A stretch of DNA of 64,000 nucleotides from Prionace glauca (GCA_037974335.1 CM075760.1:7933432-7997431), one strand, 5' to 3'; positions 1-10,443 are shown, counted from the first letter of the stretch. Notes: a model not told the origin generated them from the letters alone. Made by a program: numbers and translations.

Positions 1-665
1 TTGTGAGATGTGGGAGATCTGTGATGCTTCCAGCGTCCCGGATGACTAAATCTACAGGAAATGCACCCACTTGCAGCTCCTTACGGCCAGCATGGATAGG
101 TTGGAGCAACAGTTGGATGCACTTAGCAGAATGAAGATGACGGAAAGTGTCATAGATAGGAGCTTTAGAAACTTGGCCACACCCAAGGTGCAGGCAGATA
201 GATGGGTGACTGCTAGAAGGGGCAGGCAGTCAGCATAGGAATCCCCTGTGGTCATCTCCTTCTCTAACAAGTACACTGTTTTGGATACTGTTGGAGGGTT
301 ATAGCCTATTGGGGGATAAATACAGCAAACAGAGCACTGGCACCACGGCTGGCTTTGTTATTAAGCAGGGAGGTACAAAGAGCACTAGAGCAATAGTTAT
401 AAGGAGCTCTATAGTTAGGGGTGCAAATAGGTGCTTCTGTGGGCATGAAAGAGACTTCAGGATGTTGTGTTGCCTCCCTGGTGTCAGGGTCCAGGAAGTC
501 TCTAAAAGGGTAGTAAGCATTCTGAAGTGAGAGAGTGAACAACCAGTGGCCATGGTACATATTGGTACACAGGTAGGAAGAGTGACGATGTCCTGCAACA
601 GCAGTTAAGGGAGTTAGGTAGAAAGTTAAAAAGCAGGACATCTTGGGTTGTAATCACAGGATTGC
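1..665 (+). repeat. CR1-clade LINE, ORF1 esterase-region remnant
   Basis: Broken frames on the plus strand resemble ORF1 of CR1 LINEs, which carries an SGNH/GDSL-type esterase domain. Visible landmarks are a stretch reading IVRGANRCFCGHERD followed by CLPGVRVQEV at about 390-510, and a following segment that ends in GLLPVP-like coding at about 650-665. In intact CR1 ORF1 the first motif is preceded by GDS; here the codons before IVRG read RSS, so the nucleophile-site motif is lost. Stops and indels show it is an old, inactive copy. Confidence 0.6.
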
Positions 666-1140
666 TCCCTGTGCCACCTATCCACTGTCATCTCTTAAAG
701 TAACTCTCCCCAATCTATCAAGGCCAACTCACGTCTCATAACCTCATAGTTTTCTTAAGATTGAGCACCCTCATCTCCGAATCAACTACCTCATTCTCCA
801 GTTTGATTTTAAAAAATCTATCATGTTACAGTTGCTCATCCCGAAGGGGTCTGGTACAATTGGATTGGCAATGATTCCCTTCTCACTACACAGTACTGGC
901 TTGCTGGCTTGCTCTCCAGTTGGTTCCTCCACATATTGGTCAATTAAACCATCCTGTATACATTCCAGGAATTCTCTTCTACGGCATTGTGGCTAATTTG
1001 ATTTGCTCAATCTATGTGCAAATTAAAATCATGATGTGGGTGTGCCGGCATTGGACTGGCGTAAACACAGTAAAAAGTCTGACAACACCAGGTTTTAGTC
1101 CAACTGATTTATTTGATAATATTCTCACAAGCAAGTAAGC

Positions 1141-1166
1141 TTTCGAGGGGACTGCCTCTTCGTCAG
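1141..1166 (-). ncRNA. Hammerhead-ribozyme-like core in left PLE terminus
   Basis: Read on the minus strand, the site has the core CTGACGA, one A, a GAGG/CCTC helix and GAAA. Penelope-like elements are known to carry small hammerhead variants with this arrangement. Activity is not shown by the sequence. Confidence 0.45.
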
Positions 1167-1686
1167 GTGAATGGAGAGTTCTGGCCTCAGACAGAGCATA
1201 TAAAGCACAGATAGTTGCTGATTAGAATGCGAATCCTTACACCTAATCTGCTGTTCAAGTCTTAAAGTGGCTGATAATGTGAGTGGAAGGAGTACTGATC
1301 ACAGTTTAAAGAGATGTGTATTGTCTCCAGACAGTACAGTAAGTGAGGTTTTGCAAACCCAGGCAAGTCACGAGGGTTACTGATAGTGCGACATGAACCC
1401 AAGATCCCTGTTGAGACCGTCCTCATGTGTGCGGAACTTGGCTATCAGTCTCTGTTCAGCGACTCTGCGCTGTCGTGTGTCATGAAGGCCGCCTTGGAGA
1501 ATGCTTACCCGAAGGTCAGAGGCTGAATGCCCGTGACCGCTGAAGTGTTCGCCAACAGGAAGGGAACAGTCTTGCCTGGTGACTGTCGAGCGATGTTCAT
1601 TCATCCGTTGTCGTAGCGTCTGCATGGTCAATCAGCAACTGTCTGTGCTTTATATGCTCTGTCTGAGGCCAGAACTCTCCATTCAC

Positions 1687-1712
1687 CTGACGAAGAGGCA
1701 GTCCCCTCGAAA
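1687..1712 (+). ncRNA. Hammerhead-ribozyme-like core in right PLE terminus
   Basis: This is the mirror copy of the left motif, on the plus strand: CTGACGA, one A, GAGG, a short loop, CCTC, GAAA. The two motifs of one element face each other because the termini are inverted. Confidence 0.45.
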
Positions 1713-2209
1713 GCTTGCTTGCTTGTGAGAATATTATCAAATAAATCGGTTGGACTAAAACCTGGTATTGTCAGACTTTTTACCAAATTAAAATCATCCA
1801 TGATCACCAATACTCCCTTATCACATGCATCTCTGATTTTGTGTTTAATGCCATTCCCAACATCACCACTGCAGTTTGGAGGTCCATATATGACATCCGC
1901 TAATGTTTTTTGCCCTTCGGCGATGTGGGGGGGCAGTGTAGAATTCTTCAATGAGCCCCTTGATTTTAGTTTACTACAATGTGTAGACTAGATTGAGATG
2001 CCTTCGATGTAGTGAGAATTCACAATGTGCCAGTCTCACAACTTTGCTCCAAGTGGGCTGATACTCTTTGAGCCTGGGAGAGCACATTTCCACTGAAATG
2101 ATCCACAAAAGCTGATGAAGGACATTTATTTAATCCTGGACAGTAAATAGTGTTTTTTCTACCACTCCAGATAGGTCTAAAATAAATACATTTGTCTGTA
2201 TTCCATTGA

Positions 2210-2458
2210 GTCTACAGCACAGGGCCAGGCCAGTCGACTCAGTCAGTCTGTGTCAGTGTTTATGTTCCACATGAGCCTCCACCCACCCCTCTTCATCTCC
2301 CCCCACCAGCATATCCTTCTATTCCTTTCTCCCTCATGTATGTATCTAGCTTCCCCTTCAGTGTATTCATGCTGTTCACCTCAGTCACTCGCTGTAGTGA
2401 TGAGTCTGTCATTCTCACCACTCGCTGGATAAAGAACTTTCTCCTGTTAGAGCTTATT
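2210..2458 (-). repeat. CR1-type LINE 3' fragment
   Basis: The minus strand encodes a decayed form of the CR1 C-terminal region. The plus-strand landmarks are a 'cattctcaccactcgctgga' block followed by 'aagaactttctcctg', the complement of the FFTQRVV...WN region. No complete frame survives. Confidence 0.5.
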
Positions 2459-2744
2459 TATTAGTCACAAGTAGGCTTACGTTAACACTGCAGTGAAGTT
2501 GTTATGAAAACCCCCTTGTCCTCCCACTCTGGCTGCTGGTTGGGTACACTGAGGGTGAAATTAGCATGGCTAATGCACCTAACCAGCACATCTTTTTGGA
2601 CTGTGGGAGGAAACTGGAGCACCTGGAGGAAACCCACGCAGACACGGGAAGAACATGCAAACTCCACACAACAGAGACCCAAGCCAGGAATCGAACCCGG
2701 GTCCCTGTGCTATGAGGCAGCAGTGCTAACCCACTGTGCTGCCC
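2459..2744 (-). repeat. tRNA-derived SINE, near full length
   Basis: In minus orientation the copy begins with a tRNA-like head (complement of 'cagcagtgctaacccactgt', with a B-box-like 'ggttcgattc' at about 2690-2700), then the body with 'gtgtctgcgtgggtttcctc', and ends in a tail of the type 'cttcactgcagtgttaacg'. The same body recurs at least eight times in the window, so it is an abundant family. Confidence 0.75.
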
Positions 2745-2818
2745 TCGAAATCACATCTGGATTATTGAACCCCTTCGTAATTGTAAGGTCAGGGGGGTGG
2801 GAACTCCAGCACACGGAC

Positions 2819-3155
2819 AAAGAACATAGAACATTATAGCGCAGTACAGGCACTTCGGCCCTCAATGGTTCCACTGGTTGGCGCAACAATCTAATGACCC
2901 TCTAGCCTAAACTATTTCAATGTTATCCATATGCCTATCCACTGACCATTTGAACGCCCTTAAAGTTGGCGAGTCCACAACTGCTGCAGGCATGACCTTA
3001 CTACCCTCTGAGTAAAGAACCTACCTCTGATATCCGTCCTGTAGTAACCAGCCATTTATTTAAAGCTATGACCCCTTGTGTTAGCCATCACCATCCGAGG
3101 TAAAAGGCTCACACTATCCACCGTATCCAATCCATTGATCATCTTGTATGCCTCA
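2819..3155 (-). repeat. CR1 3'-end fragment
   Basis: The left edge carries the octamer-like 3' terminus of CR1 elements (complement of 'atgttctatgttct'). The interior on the minus strand encodes RGHSFK followed further on by the conserved C-terminal blocks, all decayed. This is a 5'-truncated LINE insertion. Confidence 0.65.
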
Positions 3156-3165
3156 TGGGACATGG

Positions 3166-3405
3166 GTGCCCTGCCCCCACCCATTGCCCCCCTGCCAGGA
3201 GCCCCACTCCCACCCATTGCTCCCTCCCCTTCTGGGAGCCCCACCCCCACCCATAGTTCCCCTCGCCTCCCAGAAGCCCTGCCCCCACCCACTGTTCCCC
3301 TTCCCCTTCCCCTCCCCCTCTGGGGCCCCGCCCCCACCCATTGTTCCCCTCCCCATCCCGGGACCCCCTCCCCCACCCATTATTCCCCTTCCCCTCCTCG
3401 AGCCA
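3166..3405. repeat. C-rich imperfect tandem repeat
   Basis: Tandem units of about 30-35 bp built around 'ccccacccattgttcccctc' and 'ccctgccaggagccc'. The plus strand is almost purine-free over long runs. It codes for proline-rich frames on one strand and glycine-rich on the other, an effect of composition. Confidence 0.75.
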
Positions 3406-3814
3406 AGGTTTCTGCTCATGCGGCTGGTGGCTCCGCCCAGAGTGAGAAGCCGCTCAGTGATCTCCCCCCTCCCCCCCAGCCCAGGACTGTACATGTCCAA
3501 AGGAAGAAGGGAATCTGCACATGTGCGGGGCTGTGCCCAACCTCTGTGACCAGCAAGCTTAGATGTGGACCAATAGGAGAGTTGGAGGACTGGAAAATCT
3601 CTGGTCCTCCAGCGAATCGAACTGCAGGCTTTGGGTGAATGAAGATTGATCCTCAGAAAACCTAGAACTTCCTCATCTCTCTCACATCTCTGAGTAAAGC
3701 ACTCCCCCATTTCCATTTCTTATTAATTTCTAGCTCTGTAATATATTACTGCAGCTACATTATATATTTCCAGTCATAAACTCATTGCAGCACAGAAGAA
3801 GCTAATTGGGTAAC
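3406..3814. other. Unassigned spacer
   Basis: No gene, RNA or recognisable transposon was seen in this stretch between the C-rich repeat and the 52-bp minisatellite. Confidence 0.4.
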
Positions 3815-5165
3815 CTTGAGGACAGTCTGAGGGGGACACTGGGTCTGTGGGACTGACAGTGAACACCTTGAGGAGAGTGTGAGGGGGACACTGGGACTGT
3901 GGGACTGACAGTGAGCACCTTGAGGAGAGTCTGAGGGGGACACTGGGACTGTGGGACTGACAGTGAGCACCTTGAGGTGGGTCTGAGGGGGACACTGGGA
4001 CTGTGGGACTGACAGTGAGCACCTTGAGGTGAGTCTGATGGAGACACTGGGACTGTGGGACTGACAGTGAGCACCTTGAGGTGGGTCTGAGGGGGACACT
4101 GGGACTGTGGGACTGACAGTGAGCACATTGAGGAGAGTGTGAGGGGGACACTGGGACTGTGGGACTGACAGTGAGCACCTTGAGGTGAGTCTGAGGGGGA
4201 CACTGGGACTGTGGGACTGACAGTGAGCACCATGAGGTGAGTCTGAGGGTGGCACTGGGACTGTGGGACTGACAGTGAGCACCTTGAGGTGAGTCTGAGG
4301 GGGACACTGGGACTGTGGGACTGACAGTGAGCACCATGAGGTGAGTCTGAGGGGGGCACTGAGACTGTGGGACTGATAGTGAGCACCTTGAGGAGAGTGT
4401 GAGAGGGGGTCACTGGCACATTGGGACAGTAAAACAGTACCTTGTGAGAGGGGGTCACTGGGACACCGAGAGAGGCAAGCAACGCCTTGAGGAGAGTGTG
4501 AGAGGGGCGATCACTGGGACACCAGGGCAGAGAGTTTGCACCTTGAGGAGATTATGAGGGGAGGGCACTAGGATACTATGACAGTCAGCTCCTTGAGGAG
4601 AGTGTTCGAGAGGGTTACTGTGACACCAGGGCAGAGAGTTAGTACCTTGAGGAAAGTGTGAGAGGGAGACACTGAGACAGACAGTCACACCACCCCTCCC
4701 GCCCCCCCCGAAGTGTGTGGGGGTCACTGTGACAGTGGCATAGACAGTTAGCACCTTGAGGAAAGTGTGAGAGGGGGACACTGAGACAGACAGTCAGACC
4801 CTCCCCCCCCCCATAGGATCATGTGGGGGTCACTGTGACAGTGGCATAGACAGTCAGCACCTTGAGGAAAGTGTGGGAGGTGTAAACTGGGGCAGACAGT
4901 CAGCACCTTGAGCAGAGTGGGAGAAGGGACACTGGGACAGACACTCAGCACCTGGAGGAGAGTGTGAGAGGGGGAAACTGGGACAGACACTCAGCACCTG
5001 GAGGAGAGTGTGAGAGGGGGAAACTGGGACAGATATTCAGCACCTGGAGGAGAGTGTGAGAGGGGGAAACTGGGACAGATACTCAGCACCTTGAGGAGAG
5101 TGTGAGAGGGGGAAACTGGGACACTGGGACAGACGCTCAGCACCTTGAGGAGAGTGTGAGAGGGG
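3815..5165. repeat. Minisatellite, 52-bp unit degenerating rightward
   Basis: From about 3815 to 4420 some 12 head-to-tail units of 52 bp are visible, each with 'gacactgggactgtgggact' and 'gacagtgagcaccttgagg'. From 4420 to 5165 the units diverge and change length but keep 'cagcaccttgaggagagtgt'. The unit length is not a multiple of three, yet all three minus frames stay open across the regular part. They rotate through the same peptide (for example TVSPTVPVSPSD), so the frames are repeat artefacts. Confidence 0.85.
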
Positions 5166-5334
5166 CACAAAGAGGATTCAAGCCACAGGTGGATTTATGC
5201 AGCACTGGAACTGGGACCGTTTGTTTATGTCCTGTGGTGCTGAGGATTCTCTTCAATATCGACTCAGTTGTCAGGGAACACAACTCTTTCTGCCAGACCA
5301 TTGGATGATGGGTAATGTGGGCACTGTCCTAACG

Positions 5335-5384
5335 CATAAGAACATAAGAAATGGGAGCAGCAGTAGGCCTCCGAGCCTGCCCTA
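5335..5384 (-). repeat. CR1 3' tail fragment
   Basis: A 50-bp piece reading 'cataagaacataagaaat' then 'gggagcagcagtaggcc' is the complement of a CR1 3' terminus. It abuts the plus-strand CR1 that follows. Confidence 0.6.
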
Positions 5385-6978
5385 TAATTTGGGAATTATA
5401 GACCGGTGAGTCTTACTTCTGTGGTGGGTAAGGTTTTGGAAAGGATTATTAGAGACAGGATTTATAGTTATTTGGAAAGTAATGAGTTGATTAGAGACAG
5501 TCAGCATGGTTTTGTAGCGGGTAGGTCATGCCTTACTAACCTTATCGAGTTCTTTGAGAAAGTGACCAAAGAGGTGGATAGGGGTAAGGCAGTTGATGTG
5601 GTGTATATGGATTTTAGCAAGGCGTTTGATAAGGTTTACCATGGTAGGCTTCTGCAGAAAATGCAGATGTATGGGATTGGGGGTGATCTAGGTAATTGGA
5701 TCAGGAATTGGCTAGCAGATAGGAGACAGAGAGTGGTGGTTGATGGGAAATATTCGTCATGGAGTTCGGTTACAAGTGGTGTGCCTCAGGGATCTGTTTT
5801 GGGGCCACTGCTGTTTGTAATTTTTATTAAATTACAAACAGTCCAAAGATGTGCGGGTTAGGTTCATTGGCTATGCTAAAATTGCCCCTTAGTGTCCTGG
5901 GATGTGTAGGTTAGAGGGATTAGCAGGTAAAATGTGTAGGGATGTGGGGATAGGGTCTGGGTGGGATTGTGTTCGGTGCAGACTCGATGGGCCGAAGGGC
6001 CTGTTTCTGCACTGTAGGGTTCTATGGTTAATGACCTGGATGAGGGTATAGTTGGGTGGATTAGTAAGTTTGCTGATGACACCAAAGTCGGAGGTGTGGT
6101 AGATTGTGAGGAAGGGTGTCATAGTTTGCAGGATGACTTAGAAAGGTTGCAGAGCTGGGCTGAGAGGTGGCGGATGGAGTTTAATGTGGAGAAGTGTGAG
6201 GTAATTCATTTCGGTAGGAATAACAGATGTGTTGAGTATAGTGCTAACGGGAGGACTTTGAATAGTGTGGAGGAGCAGAGGGATCTAGGTGTATGTGTAC
6301 ATAGATCCCTGAAAGTTGGGAATCAAGTAGATAAGGTTGTTAAGAAGGCATACGGAGTTTTGGCGTTTATTGGTAGGGGGATTGAATTTAGGAATTGCAG
6401 CGTCATGATGCAACTGTACACATCTCTGGTGCGGCCGCACTTGGAGTTTTGTGTGCAGTTCTGGTCCCCACATTACAGGAAGGATGTAGAGGCTTTGGAG
6501 AGGGTGCAGAGGAGGTTTACCAGGATGTTGCCTGGTATGGAGGGGAGATCCTATGAGGAGAGATTGAGAGATTTGGGGTTGTTTTCGCTGGAAAGAAGGC
6601 GGCTAAGAGGGGATCTCATTGAAACATATAAGATGATTAGAGGTTTAGACAGGGTAGATAGTGATAGCCTTTTTCCTCGGATGGAGAAAGCTAGCACGAG
6701 GGGGCACGATTTTAAATTAAGGGGGGGTAGTTATAGGACAGATGTCAGGGGTAGGTTCTTTACCCAGAGGGTGGTGAGGGACTGGAATGCCCTGCCAGCT
6801 GCAGTTGTAAATGCACCTAGTTTGGGGGCGTTTAAAAGATCTGTGGATAGGTTTATGGATGAAAAGGGATTGGTTTAGGCTAGTGGGTCATTGTTTTGTA
6901 ACTGGTCGGCGCAACATCGTGGGCCGAAGGGCCTGTTCTGCGCTGTAATGTTCTATGTTCTATGTCCTATGTTCTATG
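5385..6978 (+). repeat. CR1-clade LINE, RT to 3' end, split by a SINE
   Basis: The reverse transcriptase region is well preserved: [16 protein letters not shown] at the start, then [21 protein letters not shown] and, after a SINE insertion, FADDTKVGG (the catalytic DD pair) at about 6070-6100. The C-terminal part continues with RRFTRMLPGMEGRSYEERL and RRRLRGDLIETYKM to FFTQRVVRDWNALP, with a stop at 6878. The 3' end is an octamer-type tail of 'ttctatg' units to about 6978. The endonuclease and the start of RT are missing (5' truncated). Apart from the insertion it has few lesions, so it is fairly young. Confidence 0.9.
5829..6027 (+). repeat. HE1-type SINE tail inserted in the CR1 RT
   Basis: A 5'-truncated SINE lies between the CR1 codons for LLFVIFI and NDLDEG. 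It starts near 'cagtccaaagatgtgcgggt' and ends 'gggccgaagggcctgtttct' then 'gcactgtagggttctatgg'. Its tail closely resembles the 3' end of the CR1 copy it interrupts, as expected for a SINE that borrows the LINE's reverse transcriptase. The 5' junction holds a 12-bp inverted copy of the adjacent target (see findings). Confidence 0.8.
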
Positions 6979-7525
6979 CCCTGCCATTCGACAAGATCAT
7001 GGCTGATCTGAAGTGGATCAATTCCACTTTCCCGCTTTCTCCCCATAACCCTTAATTCCCTTGTCTATCAGAAATCTATCTACCCATGACTTAAATGTAT
7101 TCAGCGAGGTAGCCTCCACCACTTCAATGGGCAGAGAATTCCAGAGATTCACCACACTTTGAGTGAAGAAGTTCCTCCTCAACTCCGATCTAAACTGTCC
7201 TCCCCCCATTATTTTGAGGCTGTGCCCTCTAGTCCTGCTGTCCTTTCTAAGCGGGAAGAAACTCTCTACCTCTACCCTATCCATCCCCTTCATTATCTTA
7301 TAAGATCCCCCCTCAGCCTTCGAAACTCCAATGAGTACAGATACAGTCTATTAAATCTCTCCTCATAGGTTAACCCCCTCATCTCTGGTATCAGCCCAGT
7401 GAACCTTCTCTGCACTCCCTCCAAGGCCAATATATCCTTCCACAAGTACGCCGATCAAAACTGCACACGGTATTCCTGTTGCGGCCTCACCAGTACCCTC
7501 TACATCAACGCATCAAATATTGCTG
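6979..7525 (-). repeat. CR1-clade LINE 3' fragment, tail-to-tail with the previous copy
   Basis: The minus strand encodes the CR1 C-terminus from KGMDRVEVESFFPL through RTRGHSLKI and RRNFFTQSVVNLWNSLP to KGYGEKAGKWN (7293 to 7018). Upstream decayed coding for the preceding region extends to about 7525. Its 3' end meets the octamer tail of the plus-strand CR1 at 6978. Confidence 0.85.
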
Positions 7526-7559
7526 AACTTCATGCAATGCACAAATTCCTGACTGATGG

Positions 7560-8255
7560 AGGGTGGTCCATTTTTAGAATTCAACACCTGCAGAATGCCT
7601 GGTGTCAAGAAAGAGGTGTGAAGTTTCTCCACTCTTCTCCTTGTATTTGATTAACTCATCCTGTGTATGGCCATCCATTTTGAATGAGCATCTACCAATA
7701 TCAGGAACACAGACCCCATGAACGGTCCGGCACTGTCCATGTGCAGTCACGTCTACGGCCAACCCAAGTGTAAAGAATAGTGACTGGTGACTGTTCTGTC
7801 CTTGTTGATGTTGCCAACACTGACACACAATCGAATATCTGTATCCATACCTGGCCACCAGACGTGGCAATTTGGAGGATCGTCAGTTTGCCACTCCTGG
7901 GTGGCCATGGTAAAGTTCGGCCGGGTTGGGATGGTGTTTCAGGATGACACTCTTGAACCCCATAGGAGTATGCCATCTTCCACAGTCAGCTGTTCTCTGC
8001 CACTCCAATATGGGTGCAATTCTGCTGTAACAGCCTTTTGGTTACCCCCATCAGCTCTTACTTCTCTTCAGTTTATTCAGGACTGGGTAAGTTTGCCTCC
8101 ACAGCCAAATATTATTGGCTGCCGCTGGGAGAATTTTGAAAAAGTTCATGATTACTGTCTCTTCCATTGGGGATGCGACCAGTTATCTGTTAATTGTAAC
8201 CAGCTCAAGATATCTGCCTTCGCGACTCGGCCTCCTAGTCACCCGTGTTCAGAGG
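7560..8255 (-). mobile_element. Ty3/gypsy-like LTR retrotransposon fossil, pol fragment
   Basis: Short stretches in minus-strand frames resemble the integrase region of Ty3/gypsy-type elements: a block near 7650-7740 recalling the start of the integrase core (DAHSKW-type) and, upstream of it, a zinc-binding-like block. No LTR is seen at either end. It is a partial, multiply broken and old copy. Confidence 0.5.
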
Positions 8256-8257
8256 AC

Positions 8258-8530
8258 AATTAAGTGTCAACCACATTGTTGCGGCCCTGGAGTCACGGTT
8301 AGGCCTGACCACGTAAGGACAACAGATTTCCTTTCCTGGGACATTGGTGAACCAGTTAGGGCTTTCCGACAATCAACAATGTTTTTATGGTCACCAGCGG
8401 ATTCTAAACTCCAGACCTATTTATTCAAATTCCACCATCTGCTGTGACGAGATTGGAATCCGGGTGCCCAATACATTAGCTGAGTTTCTGTATTAATAGT
8501 CGAGTGATAAAACCACCTGTCCACATCCTG
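8258..8530 (-). repeat. SINE of a second family, minus orientation
   Basis: The plus-strand landmarks are 'acattgttgcggccctggag', 'gacaacagatttcc', 'aatcaacaatg' and a tRNA-like B box complement near 8450-8470 ('gattggaatccgggtgccc'). The same family occurs at about 38.23-38.55 kb. A second, truncated copy in mirror position at about 16.45-16.56 kb belongs to the inverted duplication. Confidence 0.65.
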
Positions 8531-8691
8531 AGTGTACACATCCTGAATTCTGCTAACCAAGACACTCCATATTATATACGTCTGCAGAGCTCCTGGAGTG
8601 GACAGCATTAACTGCCTCAATCAGGGAGCTCATATTCCAATAATTCCACTTGATGGTTATCTGTAAAGTCTTTAAATATGTCTCTCTGCCA

Positions 8692-9060
8692 CTTTCTGCC
8701 ACTCTCTCTCTCTCTCTTGCTCTCTCGCTCTCTCACACTCACTCTGTCTTTTGCTCTTGTTGTTTCCATTTTACTCATTCAGTCTCACTCTTTCCCATTC
8801 ACTCCCGCTCTCTGTCTCTATATCTGTTTCTCTCTGTTTCTGGTTATTTCCCTTTGCCTCACTTTTTGTCTCCCATTTTCCCTTCCTTTCCCTCTTTTAT
8901 TTCCAGCTCCAGTTTGCCTTCTTCTGTCTCCCTTTCTCCTTCCCTGTAAATCACCTTCGCCATTTTCTCCACTCTCTATCCCTGTCTCTCTCGCTCTGTG
9001 AGAGTCTCTCTGTCTCTGTTCTTTCTCTCTCTCTGTCCGTTTCTTTCTCTGTACCTGTTA
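8692..9060. repeat. CT-rich simple sequence
   Basis: Degenerate (CT)n/(TCTC)n-type sequence in the 3' flank of the minus-strand receptor. It mirrors the GA-rich block at 15485-16225 in the other arm. The long open frames here are compositional. Confidence 0.85.
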
Positions 9061-9262
9061 GAAACTCTTTCAAACTCTGTTGTTCTCCATGTTTTTGTGT
9101 TTTTCCCTCTCTAAGCCAATGTCTCACTATCACTCTCACTGTTGCTAACACTGCCCACTCTGTCTCTACCTGTAACTGTTTCTGCTTTGTGATGGTGTTT
9201 TGTTGTTTACAACATGAATGCCCAAAAGAAAGAGTCAAGGGACTTATGGTTGCAGTTTCCTG

Positions 9263-10164
9263 TCAGGGTTTATTGAGTTGAAGAATTACAGTAAGGGGGT
9301 GTTTCAGGAGATCTTTTAACTGCTGTCTGAAGTGAGTCTGTGTCACAGCATAAATGGCAGTATTTGTGCAGCAACTTGTGAGTTGCAGCATGAAGCCCAA
9401 ATCCATAACAAAAAGGTGTAACCATACTGATTGATAGCCCAAATTATACATCCGAATCCATATGGTATAAACCATTAATATCAACCATAAGAGGATGAAA
9501 TTGGCTGAGATAACAAACAGTAAAATGATGGATTTTCTTCGACTCTCCATCTCTGGGTCACGAGGGTTCTCCCCACTGCTGTGAGCCCGGAGTCTCCTGC
9601 GGGCTCTGCTGCTCACTAAAATGTGTCTGACGGTGAGAGCATTGAGCAGCAGAATCAGGGCGAATGGGACACACGGGGTTAGAATGTTGTGGAGGAACTC
9701 GATTGTTCCCCAGACCGGAGATCCTATAAGTTCCCAGGTGAACTGACAAAACCAGGGATTGTTCGCCAGCCCATATCGATTTAATAACATAAAATACCAG
9801 AAAATGTTCTTTAAACAGCTCAGCACTGTCACTGTTCCCAGAACCACAGCCGCCGATTTCTCAGTGCAATATTTACTTTTCAGCTTGGGGCAGCAAATGG
9901 CCACAAATCGATCAAAGGTGAAAGTGATGGTGAACCAGACAGAACAGTCAGTGGCTGCATAAAGCAGGACGGCGTGGATGTTACACACGGGGACTGAGTA
10001 CAGGAAATAAAACTGTTCCCAATAAACAATGGGAATGTGTCTCATTATCAGGTCAAGGATAACAACTAGCAGATCCACCACTGACATCGCCACCAGGTAA
10101 CGAGTGACACATTTGGACAGACCACAGTTTCTGCTTGTCAATGTCACAATTGTGATTATGTTCA
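9263..10164 (-). CDS. GPR139-like class A GPCR, exon 2 (left copy)
   Basis: An intact 300-codon exon on the minus strand encodes a rhodopsin-class receptor from TM1's end to the C-tail. Visible motifs are CGLSKCVTRYLVAMSVVDLL (TM2), a TM3 with FDRFVAICC in place of DRY, WYF in TM4, NALTVRHILVSSRARRRLR (TM5/ICL3), ESRRKSI before TM6, and CCTNTAIYAVTQ replacing NPxxY in TM7. These match the large GPR139-like family of sharks. A splice acceptor, CAG, sits at 10165-10167 and leaves a phase-1 start (TG-AAC), the same as the right copy. No first exon ending in GVP was found on this strand out to the right copy, and an upstream in-frame ATG equivalent is shifted by one base. It may be a pseudogene by lack of a first exon, or may splice to a distant exon. 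Confidence 0.8.
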
Positions 10165-10269
10165 CTGTCAGGAAGGAAGTAAAGAATAAAATTAGACATG
10201 ATTCAGGGGGAATAAGTTACCATTTAGACTGCAGGTGGAACATTTTTTTTAAATGTGCACACACACTGA

Positions 10270-10443
10270 ATCAGTTACTTTTTTTATGATCCAGCATATC
10301 TTTTGGAGTGTGAGGGGAAACTGGAGCATCTGGAGGAAACCCACGTAGACACGGGTATAAGGTCCAAACTCGATACAGACAGTGACCCAAGCCTGGAATT
10401 GAACCCAGGTTCCTGATACTGTGAGTCAGCACTGCTAACCACA
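10270..10443 (-). repeat. tRNA-derived SINE, partial
   Basis: The body 'ggaaacccacgtagacacgg' and the head complement 'gtgagtcagcactgctaacc' identify it. It lies at the inner edge of the left arm and is the mirror of the SINE at 14228-14412, so it was present before the inverted duplication. Confidence 0.75.

Larger units (their letters stand above)
1033..1783 (-). mobile_element. Penelope-like element with inverted terminal repeats
   Basis: The insertion is bounded by a 14-bp direct repeat, CAAATTAAAATCAT, at 1019-1032 and 1784-1797. Its ends are long inverted repeats of about 150 bp (about 1068-1222 against 1630-1780). Between them the minus strand at 1377-1631 encodes a short protein with MNEHRS, PVGEHFSGHGHS and REQRLI-like (AEQRLIAKF) blocks, matching the GIY-YIG endonuclease end of Penelope-like retroelements. 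The reverse transcriptase portion is absent, so this is a 5'-truncated, non-autonomous copy. Inverted terminal copies are a known form for this class. Confidence 0.7.
700..2000 (-). repeat. Old LINE endonuclease-region fragment split by a PLE
   Basis: On the minus strand, 1797-1990 encodes YGPPNCSGDVGNGI and then GVLVIMDDFN, the spacing and motif of the APE-type endonuclease of CR1-like LINEs (usual form GDFN). The left flank (about 700-1032) appears to be the other half of the same copy, because the Penelope-like element at 1033-1783 interrupts the sequence with a clean target-site duplication. No frame is open across the copy. The family assignment is moderate. Confidence 0.45.

Noticed and set aside
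3774-4990. Long serine/proline-rich minus-strand open frames
   Set aside because: They are the three rotating frames of the 52-bp minisatellite, with no start context or conserved domain.
8650-9281. Hydrophobic Leu/Ser/Phe-rich open frames
   Set aside because: They arise from CT-rich simple sequence in the 3' flank of the receptor exon.
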